From positions 296,823-360,822 of the forward strand of contig NZ_NIOF01000006.1 of NCBI RefSeq assembly GCF_002205645.1: a stretch of DNA of 64,000 nucleotides, in the 5' to 3' direction. Shown here piece after piece: positions 1 through 8,300 of the stretch; within the stretch, counting starts at the first letter, position 1; the number at the start of each line of letters is the position of its first letter. A model generated the notes under the pieces. The model was not told where the DNA came from. It saw only the letters and a program-made list of their open reading frames with translations, and did no database searches. This stretch comes from Roseateles aquatilis (lineage in GTDB: Bacteria > Pseudomonadota > Gammaproteobacteria > Burkholderiales > Burkholderiaceae_C). A program made the translations under genes and the position numbers.

Positions 1-321
1 TGGGGACGCAATGACGGTGCGAGCGTGACCAACGCGTTGCAGATGCTGGTGCCGGCAGCGCATCGCCTGCTGATCGGCGGTTTCGGCGTGCCGCTCGGGG
101 AGACGCATGTCGTCGAACTCGACGGCAGTGGCCACTTCGATCTGGTCAGCGACCTCAAGGACTCAGGCGGCCAGCGCCATCAGCCGTTGACGCATGGTCC
201 TGGCGGCTGCGCCCCGCGCTCGCGCGAGGCTTTCCTGCGTTGGGCTGGAGAAACGGGCCACTCGATGCTCAAGACGGTCGATGCCATGCGCGACGGCGCC
301 TGGCCGGGCGTGGAGGGTTGA
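1..321 (+). CDS. C-terminal part of an unidentified protein (cut by window edge)
   Basis: The frame is open from the first base and ends at a TGA at 319-321, so this is probably the tail of a gene that starts outside the window. The visible residues include VPAAHRLLIGGFGVPLGETH and VVELDGSGHFDL, a soluble-looking sequence that I cannot assign to a family. A GTG at 25 could be an internal start but has no convincing ribosome site. The last third is arginine- and glycine-rich and could be out-of-frame read-through, so a frameshift near the end cannot be excluded. The next gene begins 48 bases downstream on the same strand. Confidence 0.4.
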   Translation, partial: WGRNDGASVTNALQMLVPAAHRLLIGGFGVPLGETHVVELDGSGHFDLVSDLKDSGGQRHQPLTHGPGGCAPRSREAFLRWAGETGHSMLKTVDAMRDGAWPGVEG

Positions 322-368
322 TTGGGCGTGCGGCGGAGGGATCCTGAAGGCCAAGCAAGGAGACCATC

Positions 369-965
369 ATGGACATGAGACATCCCGTCTGGAGCCTGAG
401 CTGGGCGCTGACGCGGGCCGTGGAGCAGGACTTGGCCGGCGTCGACTCTCCCATCGTCAACGATCTGCTGCGCGTGGAGGCCGGGCCGATCACGATCCGT
501 CCCCGCGTCGGGGACTGCTCGGTGGTGATGTTCACCCAGGTTTGGCGCGCCGGGGACCTGGGCTGGCAGCTCGGCGAAGTTGACGAGCGCATCGACGCCG
601 AGACGGTGGTGATCACCGGGCCAGCGGGGGATGCCTGCGTGTACGTCGCCACGCAGCTGCTCTACCGAGTCGCCGCGCCGAACCGGCGCTTCTTCCTCGA
701 CGTCGCCGGCCAATGCATGCGTGGCTGCCTGGAGCGGGACCAGTACGAAGGACGCGACTCGGCCGATCAGGAGGCCTTCGACTACGAGGTCGCGGGCGCG
801 TTGGCGCGGATCAGTGGAGCGCTGCGGCATCTGGACGCACCCGAGGCCTGCAGGGTGGCCCGGGCTCTGCAGGACTGTGCTCAGGAGGTCCAGGCCGCGG
901 CAGGCGATCCGCAAGGGCATGGAGCGCTCCACGGGCCTGTCGTGTCAGGATCGGTGAACCACTAA
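369..965 (+). CDS. hypothetical protein, 198 aa
   Basis: An AAGGAGA ribosome site at 357-363 precedes the ATG by five bases, which fixes the start. The protein is soluble, acidic and without signal peptide or membrane segment. It contains two cysteines around residues 117-121 (QCMRGCLERDQYEGRD) and an alanine-rich helical C-terminus. I do not recognise the family. It is followed 22 bases later by a secreted protein on the same strand, so the two are probably co-transcribed. A long open frame on the opposite strand is a high-GC shadow. Confidence 0.7.
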   Translation: MDMRHPVWSLSWALTRAVEQDLAGVDSPIVNDLLRVEAGPITIRPRVGDCSVVMFTQVWRAGDLGWQLGEVDERIDAETVVITGPAGDACVYVATQLLYRVAAPNRRFFLDVAGQCMRGCLERDQYEGRDSADQEAFDYEVAGALARISGALRHLDAPEACRVARALQDCAQEVQAAAGDPQGHGALHGPVVSGSVNH

Positions 966-987
966 CGCCCGAAGGGAGCAGAATGCC

Positions 988-1761
988 ATGAACAAGTTCT
1001 GGATCGCCCTGTTGGTGTCGGCGTGCATCGGATGGGCTTGCGCTGGCGAGGCCGTCGCGCCCATCGAACAGCAGCTCACGCTCACGGCCGAGGCCTCGCA
1101 AGCGCTGGCGGAACTCCGATCGCAACCGATCGGCCTGTCGGTCAGACGCTATGCGGGGAAGGGGGCTTCCGAGGCCGCCTATCGCCGGCTGGACGCCGCG
1201 CTGGCCGACTTGGGCCGGTCCCGAGGGCTGGCGGTTGCCGCCGAGGGGGCGCCGGCCTTCGCGGTGGAGGTGGACTCGACCTTCTACGTCTACACGAACC
1301 GCTTCAACGCGCGGCTGGTGCGACTGGCCGAGTACACCGAAGCGCAGATGGCAGGGCCCGCCGACAACGTAGCGGCCGCGCAGTCTCAGCCGGTGGACGC
1401 GCTGCGCATTGCCGCGGGCGCGCTCGGCATCGTCCGAGGCTGGATCTCCCCGTCGTTCGGCAGCTACATGATCGCTGGCGGCGCGGCTCCCGCGCTCTTC
1501 GGCTCTGGGGCGGCGCCGACACGCCTGCTGGTCGCGGGACGCGAGCGTTACCAGCGCGGTGAACAGGAAGTGAACACCAAGCTCAGGGTGCTCAAGAACG
1601 GGGCCGTCGTAGCCACTTTCTCCGTCAGGCACTGGGCCCAGGGCGATGAGCCGCCGTTCAGGATCGACGAGTTGGTGGCTGCCAATTGGGGCGAGGTGCT
1701 TCGGCAACTGGGTGGCGAAGCGGCGCCGCTCGGGTCGGACGGCGCCAAGACATCGCCATGA
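988..1761 (+). CDS. secreted hypothetical protein, 257 aa
   Basis: The protein starts with a clear Sec signal peptide (MNKFWIALLVSACIGWACAG, cleavage near AGEA), so the mature part should be periplasmic or outer-membrane associated. A GAAGGGAG ribosome site lies upstream. The mature region has repeated beta-like stretches (FAVEVDSTFYVYTNRFNARL, NTKLRVLKNGAVVATFSVRHW), a glycine-rich middle, and ends with a basic tail. No catalytic motif or known domain was recognised. It lies just downstream of the 369-965 gene and is followed by a strong hairpin that separates it from the convergent gene at 1879-2235. Confidence 0.7.
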   Translation: MNKFWIALLVSACIGWACAGEAVAPIEQQLTLTAEASQALAELRSQPIGLSVRRYAGKGASEAAYRRLDAALADLGRSRGLAVAAEGAPAFAVEVDSTFYVYTNRFNARLVRLAEYTEAQMAGPADNVAAAQSQPVDALRIAAGALGIVRGWISPSFGSYMIAGGAAPALFGSGAAPTRLLVAGRERYQRGEQEVNTKLRVLKNGAVVATFSVRHWAQGDEPPFRIDELVAANWGEVLRQLGGEAAPLGSDGAKTSP

Positions 1762-1841
1762 GCCTGCACTTCTTCGGGAGCATCGAGCAGCGTGTTCGCT
1801 TACCTGACGTGGGCGCGGCCTGGCTATCGTGCACAGGAGGA

Positions 1842-1864
1842 AGCCCTGGTCGTTGACCAGGGCT
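1842..1864. terminator. intergenic hairpin between convergent genes
   Basis: A perfect 10-bp stem, agccctggtc and gaccagggct, with a 3-base loop sits between two converging genes (ends at 1761 and 1879). It lacks a U-run on either strand, so it is a terminator-like hairpin or transcript stabiliser, not a canonical intrinsic terminator. Confidence 0.55.
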
Positions 1865-1878
1865 CGTGAGGCAGAGGT

Positions 1879-2235
1879 TCAGGGGCGCTCTGGTTTCGAC
1901 AGCTGGCAGGTGACCTGCAGGTGCACCTGTCCTGCGAACTGCTGAGCGAAGTCGTCGAAGGTCGCGCCGACGGCGCGGTATTCGGGGCTGATCATGATCG
2001 TGTCGTCGCCGAGCCAGGTGCGCTCGATGAATGCGGACAGGTCTCCGTTTTCCGCCCGCGCGACCAGGGCCAAGGGGACCTTGGCGGTGAAGGTCACGAG
2101 GATGTCTCGTTCGATGAAGGGCGCCAGCTCGTCAGGCCGTAGCGGCCGCGGCAGCGGGTATGGCACATGCCGGTCGCTCTCGTACTCCGCCAGGAGACGG
2201 CGATCGCCCATCAGGCATTGCGCGGTGGATTCCAT
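1879..2235 (-). CDS. hypothetical protein, 118 aa
   Basis: The ATG at 2235 is preceded on the minus strand by GGAAAGGAAT, a plausible ribosome site. The protein is soluble and acidic, with FIERDILVTFTAKVPLALVA and FDDFAQQFAGQVHLQVTC as its more hydrophobic, beta-like stretches. No family was recognised. It is the last gene of a minus-strand cluster of short genes (1879-4597) but is separated from the gene before it by an intrinsic terminator and a second hairpin, so it may have its own promoter. Confidence 0.65.
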   Translation of the reverse strand: MESTAQCLMGDRRLLAEYESDRHVPYPLPRPLRPDELAPFIERDILVTFTAKVPLALVARAENGDLSAFIERTWLGDDTIMISPEYRAVGATFDDFAQQFAGQVHLQVTCQLSKPERP

Positions 2236-2250
2236 GTGATTCCTTTCCGG

Positions 2251-2269
2251 CTGACGGCAGCGCCGTCAG
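2251..2269 (-). other. hairpin in the leader of the 1879-2235 gene
   Basis: An 8-bp perfect stem, ctgacggc and gccgtcag, with loop agc lies between the terminator at 2274-2298 and the start codon at 2235. It would be the first structure in the leader of the downstream gene or a second terminator element. It has no U-run. Confidence 0.4.
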
Positions 2270-2273
2270 CACG

Positions 2274-2298
2274 AAAAAAAACCCCGGCAAGCCGGGGT
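2274..2298 (-). terminator. intrinsic terminator after the 2298-2790 gene pair
   Basis: Read on the minus strand, accccggc, tt, gccggggt forms a tight GC-rich stem that is directly followed by seven U residues (2280-2274). It begins at the stop codon of the 2298-2516 gene, which makes it a textbook Rho-independent terminator for that operon. Confidence 0.85.
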
Positions 2299-2516
2299 CA
2301 GTTCTTGGATTGGGCTTCGTGTCGGCCCTTGAGGTCGAGGAAGAGCGGGTGCTGCGGCGGGTTCGCCATGTCGGCGCGCTCGCGCAGTCGACTGCAATAC
2401 GCCAGGACCACGGTGAACGCTCCCCAGATCGTCAAGGCAAGCCAGGCGATGGCCAGGCCTGCCAGATCAGGATCCGAGTTGAGTGCGCTTTCCACGGAGT
2501 CCAGAAGTGCTTGCAT
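2298..2516 (-). CDS. small single-pass membrane protein, 72 aa
   Basis: The start MQALLDSVESAL is chosen over longer options because TGAGGAGCAGCAAC places a good ribosome site just upstream. One membrane helix covers about residues 19-38 (LAGLAIAWLALTIWGAFTVV), followed by a basic cytoplasmic tail. Function unknown. It overlaps the 3' end of the upstream membrane protein by 50 bases, so the two are probably translationally coupled and may act together. A strong terminator follows. Confidence 0.7.
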   Translation of the reverse strand: MQALLDSVESALNSDPDLAGLAIAWLALTIWGAFTVVLAYCSRLRERADMANPPQHPLFLDLKGRHEAQSKN

Positions 2517-2790
2517 GTTGCTGCTCCTCAGGCTCTTGCGAGCCCTTCTTCTCCTCGATGCTGAGGAGAACGACGGCCAGGGTCTGTGCGACCAACCAGC
2601 CGACCACCACGATGGCCATGTAGGCCAGCGAACCCTTGGCGAAGCCAAGGTATGCGTTCGCTGCCGCCAGAGCCCACGACGCCTTCTTCAGCGCGTCGGC
2701 CGCGCTGATGCGGGCCTCTTTGTTGAAGAAGAGGGTGAGACGGCGGCGCTGCTCGACCTTGGGCCGGGCGCGTTCTTTGCGAGTTGCCAT
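2467..2790 (-). CDS. small membrane protein, 107 aa
   Basis: The start MATRKERARPKVEQRRRL is supported by AAAGGA about nine bases upstream. The strongly basic N-terminus precedes a hydrophobic stretch near residues 50-72 (GSLAYMAIVVVGWLVAQTLA), giving one membrane helix with the basic end inside. The tail is polar. No known domain. It overlaps the following single-pass protein by 50 bases. Confidence 0.7.
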   Translation of the reverse strand: MATRKERARPKVEQRRRLTLFFNKEARISAADALKKASWALAAANAYLGFAKGSLAYMAIVVVGWLVAQTLAVVLLSIEEKKGSQEPEEQQHASTSGLRGKRTQLGS

Positions 2791-2905
2791 TTGAGTCGTC
2801 CTTTCGGTTTGTCGAGAGGGACGCCTCCACCCGACCGGGGATGGGTGCCCCGCTCGGGTTCTGGGTATGCAGACGGGTGAGCGTCTGCGTGATTCGCGGC
2901 CGTGT

Positions 2906-3169
2906 TCAGGCCGCAGCTCGCGCCGGTTCTGCGAGCGTGAGCCAAGGGGCCAGGTAGTCCTGGCTGGCCTCGGCGGTTGCCGGCTCGGCCTGCTGCTGGT
3001 GCAGCAGGTGTTCGAGCTTGAGCAAGAGTGCGTGAGCGTGCTCGGCGGCCTCCGCGGGTGCATCCGACACGCCTTGGCGCACCACTTCGATGTAGTGGCG
3101 CAGCATGGGTGTCGGCGCGATCGCGGCGTCGAGCTCGATCATCGTCAGGGCTTCCGTCGTCAGGGACAT
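2906..3169 (-). CDS. small hypothetical protein, 87 aa, paralogue of the 39.6-kb gene
   Basis: The start at 3169 is preferred over an in-frame ATG at 3184 because the sequence ATGAGGATC places an AGGA ribosome site eight bases before it. The protein is helical and acidic. Its core AHALLLKLEHL and its tail DYLAPWLTL recur almost unchanged in the 86-aa product of 39606-39866 (AQALLVKLEHL, DYLCPALTL), so the two are paralogues placed 36 kb apart in the same element. Function unknown. It is the start of the minus-strand small-gene cluster and is divergent from 3273-3488. Confidence 0.7.
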   Translation of the reverse strand: MSLTTEALTMIELDAAIAPTPMLRHYIEVVRQGVSDAPAEAAEHAHALLLKLEHLLHQQQAEPATAEASQDYLAPWLTLAEPARAAA

Positions 3170-3272
3170 GACTTCGATCCTCATGGGAGATTCATCGGAT
3201 CTCGACGCGAGACACTCTTGACGGGAACGCGCAGCATTGCTGCCGCAACCCTGAGTGCCACAGGACATCGAG

Positions 3273-3488
3273 ATGATTCGCCTTGGAAACAGCATCCGGC
3301 TCACCCGTCGAGAGGTCGAGCGCTTCACGAAGATCACCGGCATGGCGCCGGTGGGCGTGAAGACGCTCGCCGATCTCGACGAGTACATCCGGGAGTGCAA
3401 GGCCCATTTCTGGGGTGTGTCCGAGGACACGCGCTTCCTGCACTTCCTTCTGGACGAGGAACGTTCACGCTGCCTTGGCGCCGCGTGA
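3273..3488 (+). CDS. small hypothetical protein, 71 aa
   Basis: The ATG at 3273 is preceded by AGGA with seven-base spacing, which favours it over a GTG at 3255. The sequence has a helix-turn-helix-like look (RLTRREVERFTKITGMAP, then KTLADLDEYI), which could bind DNA or a partner, but I do not recognise a family. It is the only plus-strand gene in this cluster and its last 24 bases overlap the convergent 3465-3974 gene. Confidence 0.6.
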   Translation: MIRLGNSIRLTRREVERFTKITGMAPVGVKTLADLDEYIRECKAHFWGVSEDTRFLHFLLDEERSRCLGAA

Positions 3489-3974
3489 ATCCCCGACTTC
3501 GCCTGCCGCCGCGCCTTCACCAGCGGCGGTGAACCTGTCCTTCGCCGGAGCGAAATCGGGATCACCGCGCAGGCTGTTGGCGCGACTGCGTGCAGGCTCC
3601 CTGCGCACGGGCGGCAGGGTTTCGACGGCGACTCCAGCGGCAAAGGACCGGAAGGAGCGCAGCCAGCGGAACGGGCCCAGGACCACGAGGGCCAGGGCCG
3701 TGCGCACGAACGAGCCGATGCGCTGGTTCCGAGCGTCAACGGCCTTCTGCTCGCGCAGCGTCGTCTTCGCCCGGATGTACAGCGCCAGGTGCGTGCGCTT
3801 GGACTGGGGGTCGGCATCGAGATGCTTGACCACTTCTTCGGCAGTGGAGGGTTGGCCAATCGCCGTGTACAGCTGAGCCCAGGCCCGGTCTTCTTCGACG
3901 TAGCGTCGTTGGTGACCAGGCGGGTTGGACCGCTGCGCAGGCAGTTGCTGCTCCATGCTGTGGGCTTCGGACAT
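3465..3974 (-). CDS. hypothetical protein with one hydrophobic segment, 169 aa
   Basis: The ATG at 3974 follows CAGGAGAGACCC, a strong ribosome site. The N-terminal 90 residues are soluble and charged (RYVEEDRAWAQLYTAIGQ, TAEEVVKHLDADPQSKRTHL). A short hydrophobic stretch near residues 94-108 (VRTALALVVLGPFRWL) could be a membrane anchor or amphipathic helix. The C-terminus is alanine- and arginine-rich and looks disordered. Not recognised. Convergent overlap of 24 bases with 3273-3488. Confidence 0.65.
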   Translation of the reverse strand: MSEAHSMEQQLPAQRSNPPGHQRRYVEEDRAWAQLYTAIGQPSTAEEVVKHLDADPQSKRTHLALYIRAKTTLREQKAVDARNQRIGSFVRTALALVVLGPFRWLRSFRSFAAGVAVETLPPVRREPARSRANSLRGDPDFAPAKDRFTAAGEGAAAGEVGDSRGAKAA

Positions 3975-4087
3975 GGGTCTCTCCTGTGATGAGCAGGGAG
4001 ACGGACTCGCCCTAGCAGGGGACAGCCGGTCCCCGCTGGGGTAGCATGGAATGCCGCTCACGCGGACCCCACACGAAAGCCTTCACG

Positions 4088-4324
4088 ATGTCTCGTTCCG
4101 GCACTTCTCTTCAGATGATCGAGGGCGGACGCGCTGCGCTCGAGAGGGAGTTGCTGTGGGCGGCGGCTTTGAACCGGCCCGGCTACACATCCCTCCTGAG
4201 GCAGCTGACGCCTGCGGCTAACGATGCTCTTTCGAGCGTGTTGCCAGGTTCTGACGGATCAGAACCTCCTCGTCGATCAGGCGCAGCATCCGACGCAGGT
4301 CGGAGCGAACGCCCGGCTCGGTGA
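4088..4324 (+). CDS. possible small hypothetical protein, 78 aa
   Basis: The first 50 residues (MSRSGTSLQMIEGGRAALER, then LLWAAALNRPGYTSLLRQLT) look like a genuine helical protein, but the rest is antisense to the better supported gene at 4218-4427 and is arginine-rich. Either the gene truly overlaps its convergent neighbour or it has lost its original stop. No strong ribosome site is visible. Confidence 0.35.
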   Translation: MSRSGTSLQMIEGGRAALERELLWAAALNRPGYTSLLRQLTPAANDALSSVLPGSDGSEPPRRSGAASDAGRSERPAR

Positions 4325-4427
4325 CAGCGGACTGCGTTGCGCGCAGTCGCTGTTTCACCTGAGCCAGTTCTTCCTCATTGGCTTCGTCGAGCCAGCGAAG
4401 AAACTGCTTCCATTCGTCCTTGTCCAT
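4218..4427 (-). CDS. small acidic helical protein, 69 aa
   Basis: Starts MDKDEWKQFLRWLDEANEEE and continues as a highly charged, entirely helical protein (QVKQRLRATQ, RRMLRLIDEEVLIRQNL). It begins six bases after the 4433-4597 gene ends, so the two form an operon. No enzyme motif is visible; it resembles the short helical proteins common on mobile elements, but I assign no function. Confidence 0.7.
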   Translation of the reverse strand: MDKDEWKQFLRWLDEANEEELAQVKQRLRATQSAVTEPGVRSDLRRMLRLIDEEVLIRQNLATRSKEHR

Positions 4428-4432
4428 CGCGG

Positions 4433-4597
4433 TCAGGCGGCCAGGGGCAGCTCGACACGCTCGGGGAACTCCTCGGCGACCTTGGGACGGGTCGGCGCGA
4501 GCAGGGCGGGAATCTTCACGGTCGGCACCACGACGAGCGGGGCGCGGCCGGAACCGCCAAGCAGGCGGCACACGGTTTGAGGCGTGTTGGTCGACAT
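4433..4597 (-). CDS. small hypothetical protein, 54 aa
   Basis: Missed by length filters but well supported: AAAGGAGAACGAC precedes the ATG at 4597. The 54 residues include TPQTVCRLLGGSGRAPLVVV and end in EEFPERVELPLAA. It is the first gene of a two-gene unit with 4218-4427. No function can be inferred. Confidence 0.65.
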   Translation of the reverse strand: MSTNTPQTVCRLLGGSGRAPLVVVPTVKIPALLAPTRPKVAEEFPERVELPLAA

Positions 4598-5398
4598 GTC
4601 GTTCTCCTTTGCGTGAGCAAGGGGGAACACAGCCTCCGGGTTGGAGAAACGATGTTCCCCAGTCCGGGTTGCAGGCGCCGCGGTCGCGGGCCCAAGGAAG
4701 GCGAGAAGACCCAGGCCGAGGGCTTGGGTCTTTCGCACGATCAGGAAGGTGTGGCCTTCCCAGGGATGCACAGGCCGTCGGGAACGGCCTGATCCGACGG
4801 CGGGCGTCATGTCCCGGAAGGACAGCGACGTGGTGCCGAAGAGATGCGACGGGCTGCGGAGACCCTCACGGGTCCATGTCCGAGCCGACATGCTTCAGGG
4901 CCAGGGACGCCGAAGCGACTGGCGCCCGCAAGCGCGTTCACGGGCGAGGTCCAGGCGGCGGAGCGACTTGCGTCACCGCTGCCCAGACCCTTCGATCCGC
5001 AGCATGCTGCGGTCGAGGTTCCAGACAGCGCCCAAGAGCACCATCCGTCTCTTGCGAGATTCGTCGCTTGCGCGACAAGGCCAGCGAGTGGCCGATCCTA
5101 GGGCGGGTCACGACCGCAAACGCCAAGGCACCGAAGTGCCGTGGACTCCACGTCAAAGCCGAAGACGGCTCGCCATGAAGGCTGTACCAGCACGAACGCC
5201 GGCAAGAAGCTCCGACAGTCTGCCACCGCCGGCCGCCGTGCGATAGGCCGCGGCCCAAGCGTCCGATACACATCTGTGCCGCTGCGTGTCTTGATGTCCG
5301 TCAAGGCGCGGAGTGGCGAATTACCCGAGAAAGAGATCGCGCCCAGCGGGCGCAGAATGTAAACGGGTCCGTCACCATCTGTTGCATTTCCAGGCTCC
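4598..5398. other. 801-bp region without a convincing gene
   Basis: No frame here has a good ribosome site together with protein-like composition; the open frames on both strands are arginine- and proline-rich. It contains one copy of a 23-bp direct repeat (5100-5122) and must hold the promoters for the leftward 4597 gene and the rightward sensor kinase at 5399. I could not define a promoter with confidence. Confidence 0.5.
5100..5122. repeat. 23-bp direct repeat, copy 1
   Basis: The sequence beginning agggcgggtcacgaccgcaa is identical over 23 bases to 41639-41661 in the same orientation. Both copies lie in non-coding DNA. The flanking bases differ. The second copy is about 0.6 kb upstream of the integrase gene. 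Confidence 0.75.
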
Positions 5399-8300
5399 AT
5401 GAACGACAACCACAAGAAGGCCTTCGGTATCTGGCCACGCCCGGCGTGGCGCACGGCGCCTCTGAATGGATGGACAGCCGTCGTGAGCCTGGGCTGCCTG
5501 GTCCTGTCGATGCTGGCGGGGGCGGCATCCGCTCAGGTCCAACCCGCGTCCTACCACTTCCGTCAGCCCTCATCGGGGGCGCCGATCGCGCTGGGGCCCC
5601 AGGTGCTCAGTGCCGATGAGCAGGCCTACCTCGCCGCCTTGCCCGAGATCCGCGTGGCCGTTGGCGTGCCACCGCCCAGCCCCTACCAGACGGTGTCTTC
5701 CGATGGCGAAATCGGCGGCATCCACAGCGAAATGCTGATGTACCTGACGCGCGCGTTCGGGCTGAAGGTGCGGCCCGTCGTAGTGCCCAACTGGGGCGAT
5801 GCGCTGAATGCCGTGCGCCGACGGGACGCGGATCTGATCATGACGGTCGGCGTGACCAACGAGCGCATGTCCTACCTGGAGTTCACGCTGGGCGTGACGC
5901 CCTGGCCGGGGGCGCTGTTCGCGCGAACGGCGGCAGCACCCTTGCCACTGGAGCATGCGCGCTTCGCGATCGAGCGCGACTACATGGCCATCGACTTCGT
6001 CCGGCGGCAATATCCCGAAGCGTCGATCCAGACCGTGGAGAACACGGGCGAGGCCTTGGCCGCAGTGGCTGCGGGCCGTGCGGACTACTACCTGGGCGCG
6101 CTCTTCGAGGCCATGGACTGGTGGTCCCGTCCGGGCGTACAGGGTGTCGAAGTGCGGCAGATGCTGAACTACGGCACGGGCTACTACCACTTCGGCGTGC
6201 GCAAGGATTGGGCGCGACTGGCGCTGATCCTGAACAAAGGCATCTCGGCCCTGCGCGAGGCACCGCTGCCTCAGTGGCAGGCCTCGGCGCCGGCCTTGCC
6301 GGCGAAGGTCGCACTGGCGCCGCCGCTGCAGCTCTCCGCCAGCGAGCAGGCGCTGCTGGTCGGGCACCCGACCTGGCGCATGGGGGCCGTGCGCGGGCTC
6401 TCGCTGCTGAACGACATCAACGCCCGGGGCATCCACACCGGCATTGCGGCGGAGTATGCGGAGCAGGTCGCCCGACGTCTCGGCGTGGGCCTGCAGGTGA
6501 TCCCCTACGACAGCGTCGCGTCGATGCTCGACGGGCTGCGCCGGGGCGAAATCGATCTGGTGCCGTTTCTCACGCGCACGCCTGCCCGGGAGAAGGAGTT
6601 CGCTTTCTCCAGGCCCTATGTCGAGATGCCCTACCTGCTGGTGTCCGCAACCGATGGGCCGTACTACTGGGACCTGAACAGCCTGCGTGGGCACCGGCTG
6701 GCGCTGGCGGAGCAGCACCCGCTGCGGGAGGTGCTGGCGCGCAGCTATCCGGACATCCGCATCGTCGACATGCCGGACGGTGCGGCCGCGATGGATGCGG
6801 TGGCGCGGGGTGAGGCCGATGCTGCGGTCGAAGTGAAGCTGTTCGCAAACCTGCGCATCAACTCGGACAGCGGCAACCGACTGCGCGCTGTCGCCGCGGT
6901 GAACGCGTTGCCGGCACAGTTCCACTTCGCCGCCTCGCCGCGATCCGAGGCGATGATTCCGATCATCGACCGGGTGCTCGCCGAGATACCGCCGACGGAT
7001 CACGAGCGCATGCTCCGGCGGTGGATCGCCGTGGACCTCGACCCGCCGTTCCCTTGGCGGCGCCATCTCCCGGTGATCTCCGTCGCGGTGGTCGCGCTGC
7101 TCAGCGTCTTGGCGCTCACGCTGTGGTGGATGCGCCGCCTGTCGCGCGAGGTCGATCAGCGCCGTGCTTCGGAAGCGCAACTGCAGGCCATCGGCAGCAA
7201 CATCCCCTGCGTGGCCTTCCAGTACGTCATCGACGAACACGGCAAGTTGCTGAGCACCTATTTCTCGGCGGGATCGCAGGCGTTCCTCGGCGTGTCGCTG
7301 GAGGAGGGGAAGACGGTCCTGCAGAACCTTGCGCCCTACATGAGCGCTGAGGATGCCAAGGCCGCGGCGGCAGCCGGGCGCCACGCGGTGCGTAGCGGCC
7401 AACCCTTCAGCTTCGCCGCCGCGTACCAGGTGCCCGGACGCGAGGCGCGATGGTTGTGCTGCCAAGCGGTCCGGACTGCCATTGCGGGCGGCCGTGCGCA
7501 CTGGACGGGCTACGTGGTCGATGTCACTGCGGAGCGCAATCTGCAGGTCCGGCTGACGGAAGAAGCCCAGAGGCGCAACCTCATGCTCGCCTCTGCCAGC
7601 CACGAGCTGCGGGCGCCTGCCCACACCGCATCGCTGGCGTTGCAGTCCCTGCAGACCGAGCGTACGCCGGAGGCACGCTCGCGCGCGCTGGCCGTGGCGC
7701 AGGACGCGATGCACACGCTGACCCAGCTGTTGGGCGACGTGCTGGACGCGGCGCAGATGCACCACGGGGAGCTGAGGATCAAGCCTCAGGTCTTTGCGCT
7801 GCAGCCCTGGCTGCAGCAGCTGGCCGACGCCGCGCGGCAGTGGGCCGAGCGCAAGCGCCTGGGCTTCGAGCTGGTCGTTGAACCCGGCCTTCCACACCTC
7901 GTGATGATGGATCCGCTGCGGATGCGGCAGGTGGCGATGAACCTGCTGAGCAATGCGGTGAAGTACACGGATCGCGGCTCGATCCGGCTGGAAGCTTCGA
8001 CACGTGCGGGCAGGACGGGCGAACGCGCGCTGGTGCTGACCATCGTCGATTCAGGGCGGGGCATCGCGCCCGAACAGCTCGAAAAGGTGTTCACGCCGTT
8101 CGCCGGCGCAGATCCCCAGGGCGTCGTGCCGGAGGGAAGTTCGGGCCTGGGCCTCAGCATCTGCCGCCACCTGGCCGCGCTGATGCAGGGAGAAGTGTCA
8201 CTGCGCAGCGAGCTCGGCCAGGGCACGGCCGCCGAATTCGAACTGCCCTTGCGTCTGGTGGCGGCTGGCGCGGAAGAGCCGCTGGCCAAGGGCGTGCTGG

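Noticed and set aside
5570..7897. Long open frame on the opposite strand of the sensor kinase (775 codons)
   Set aside because: It is antisense to a kinase with all expected motifs; composition is arginine-, glutamine- and histidine-rich, typical of a shadow in GC-rich DNA.
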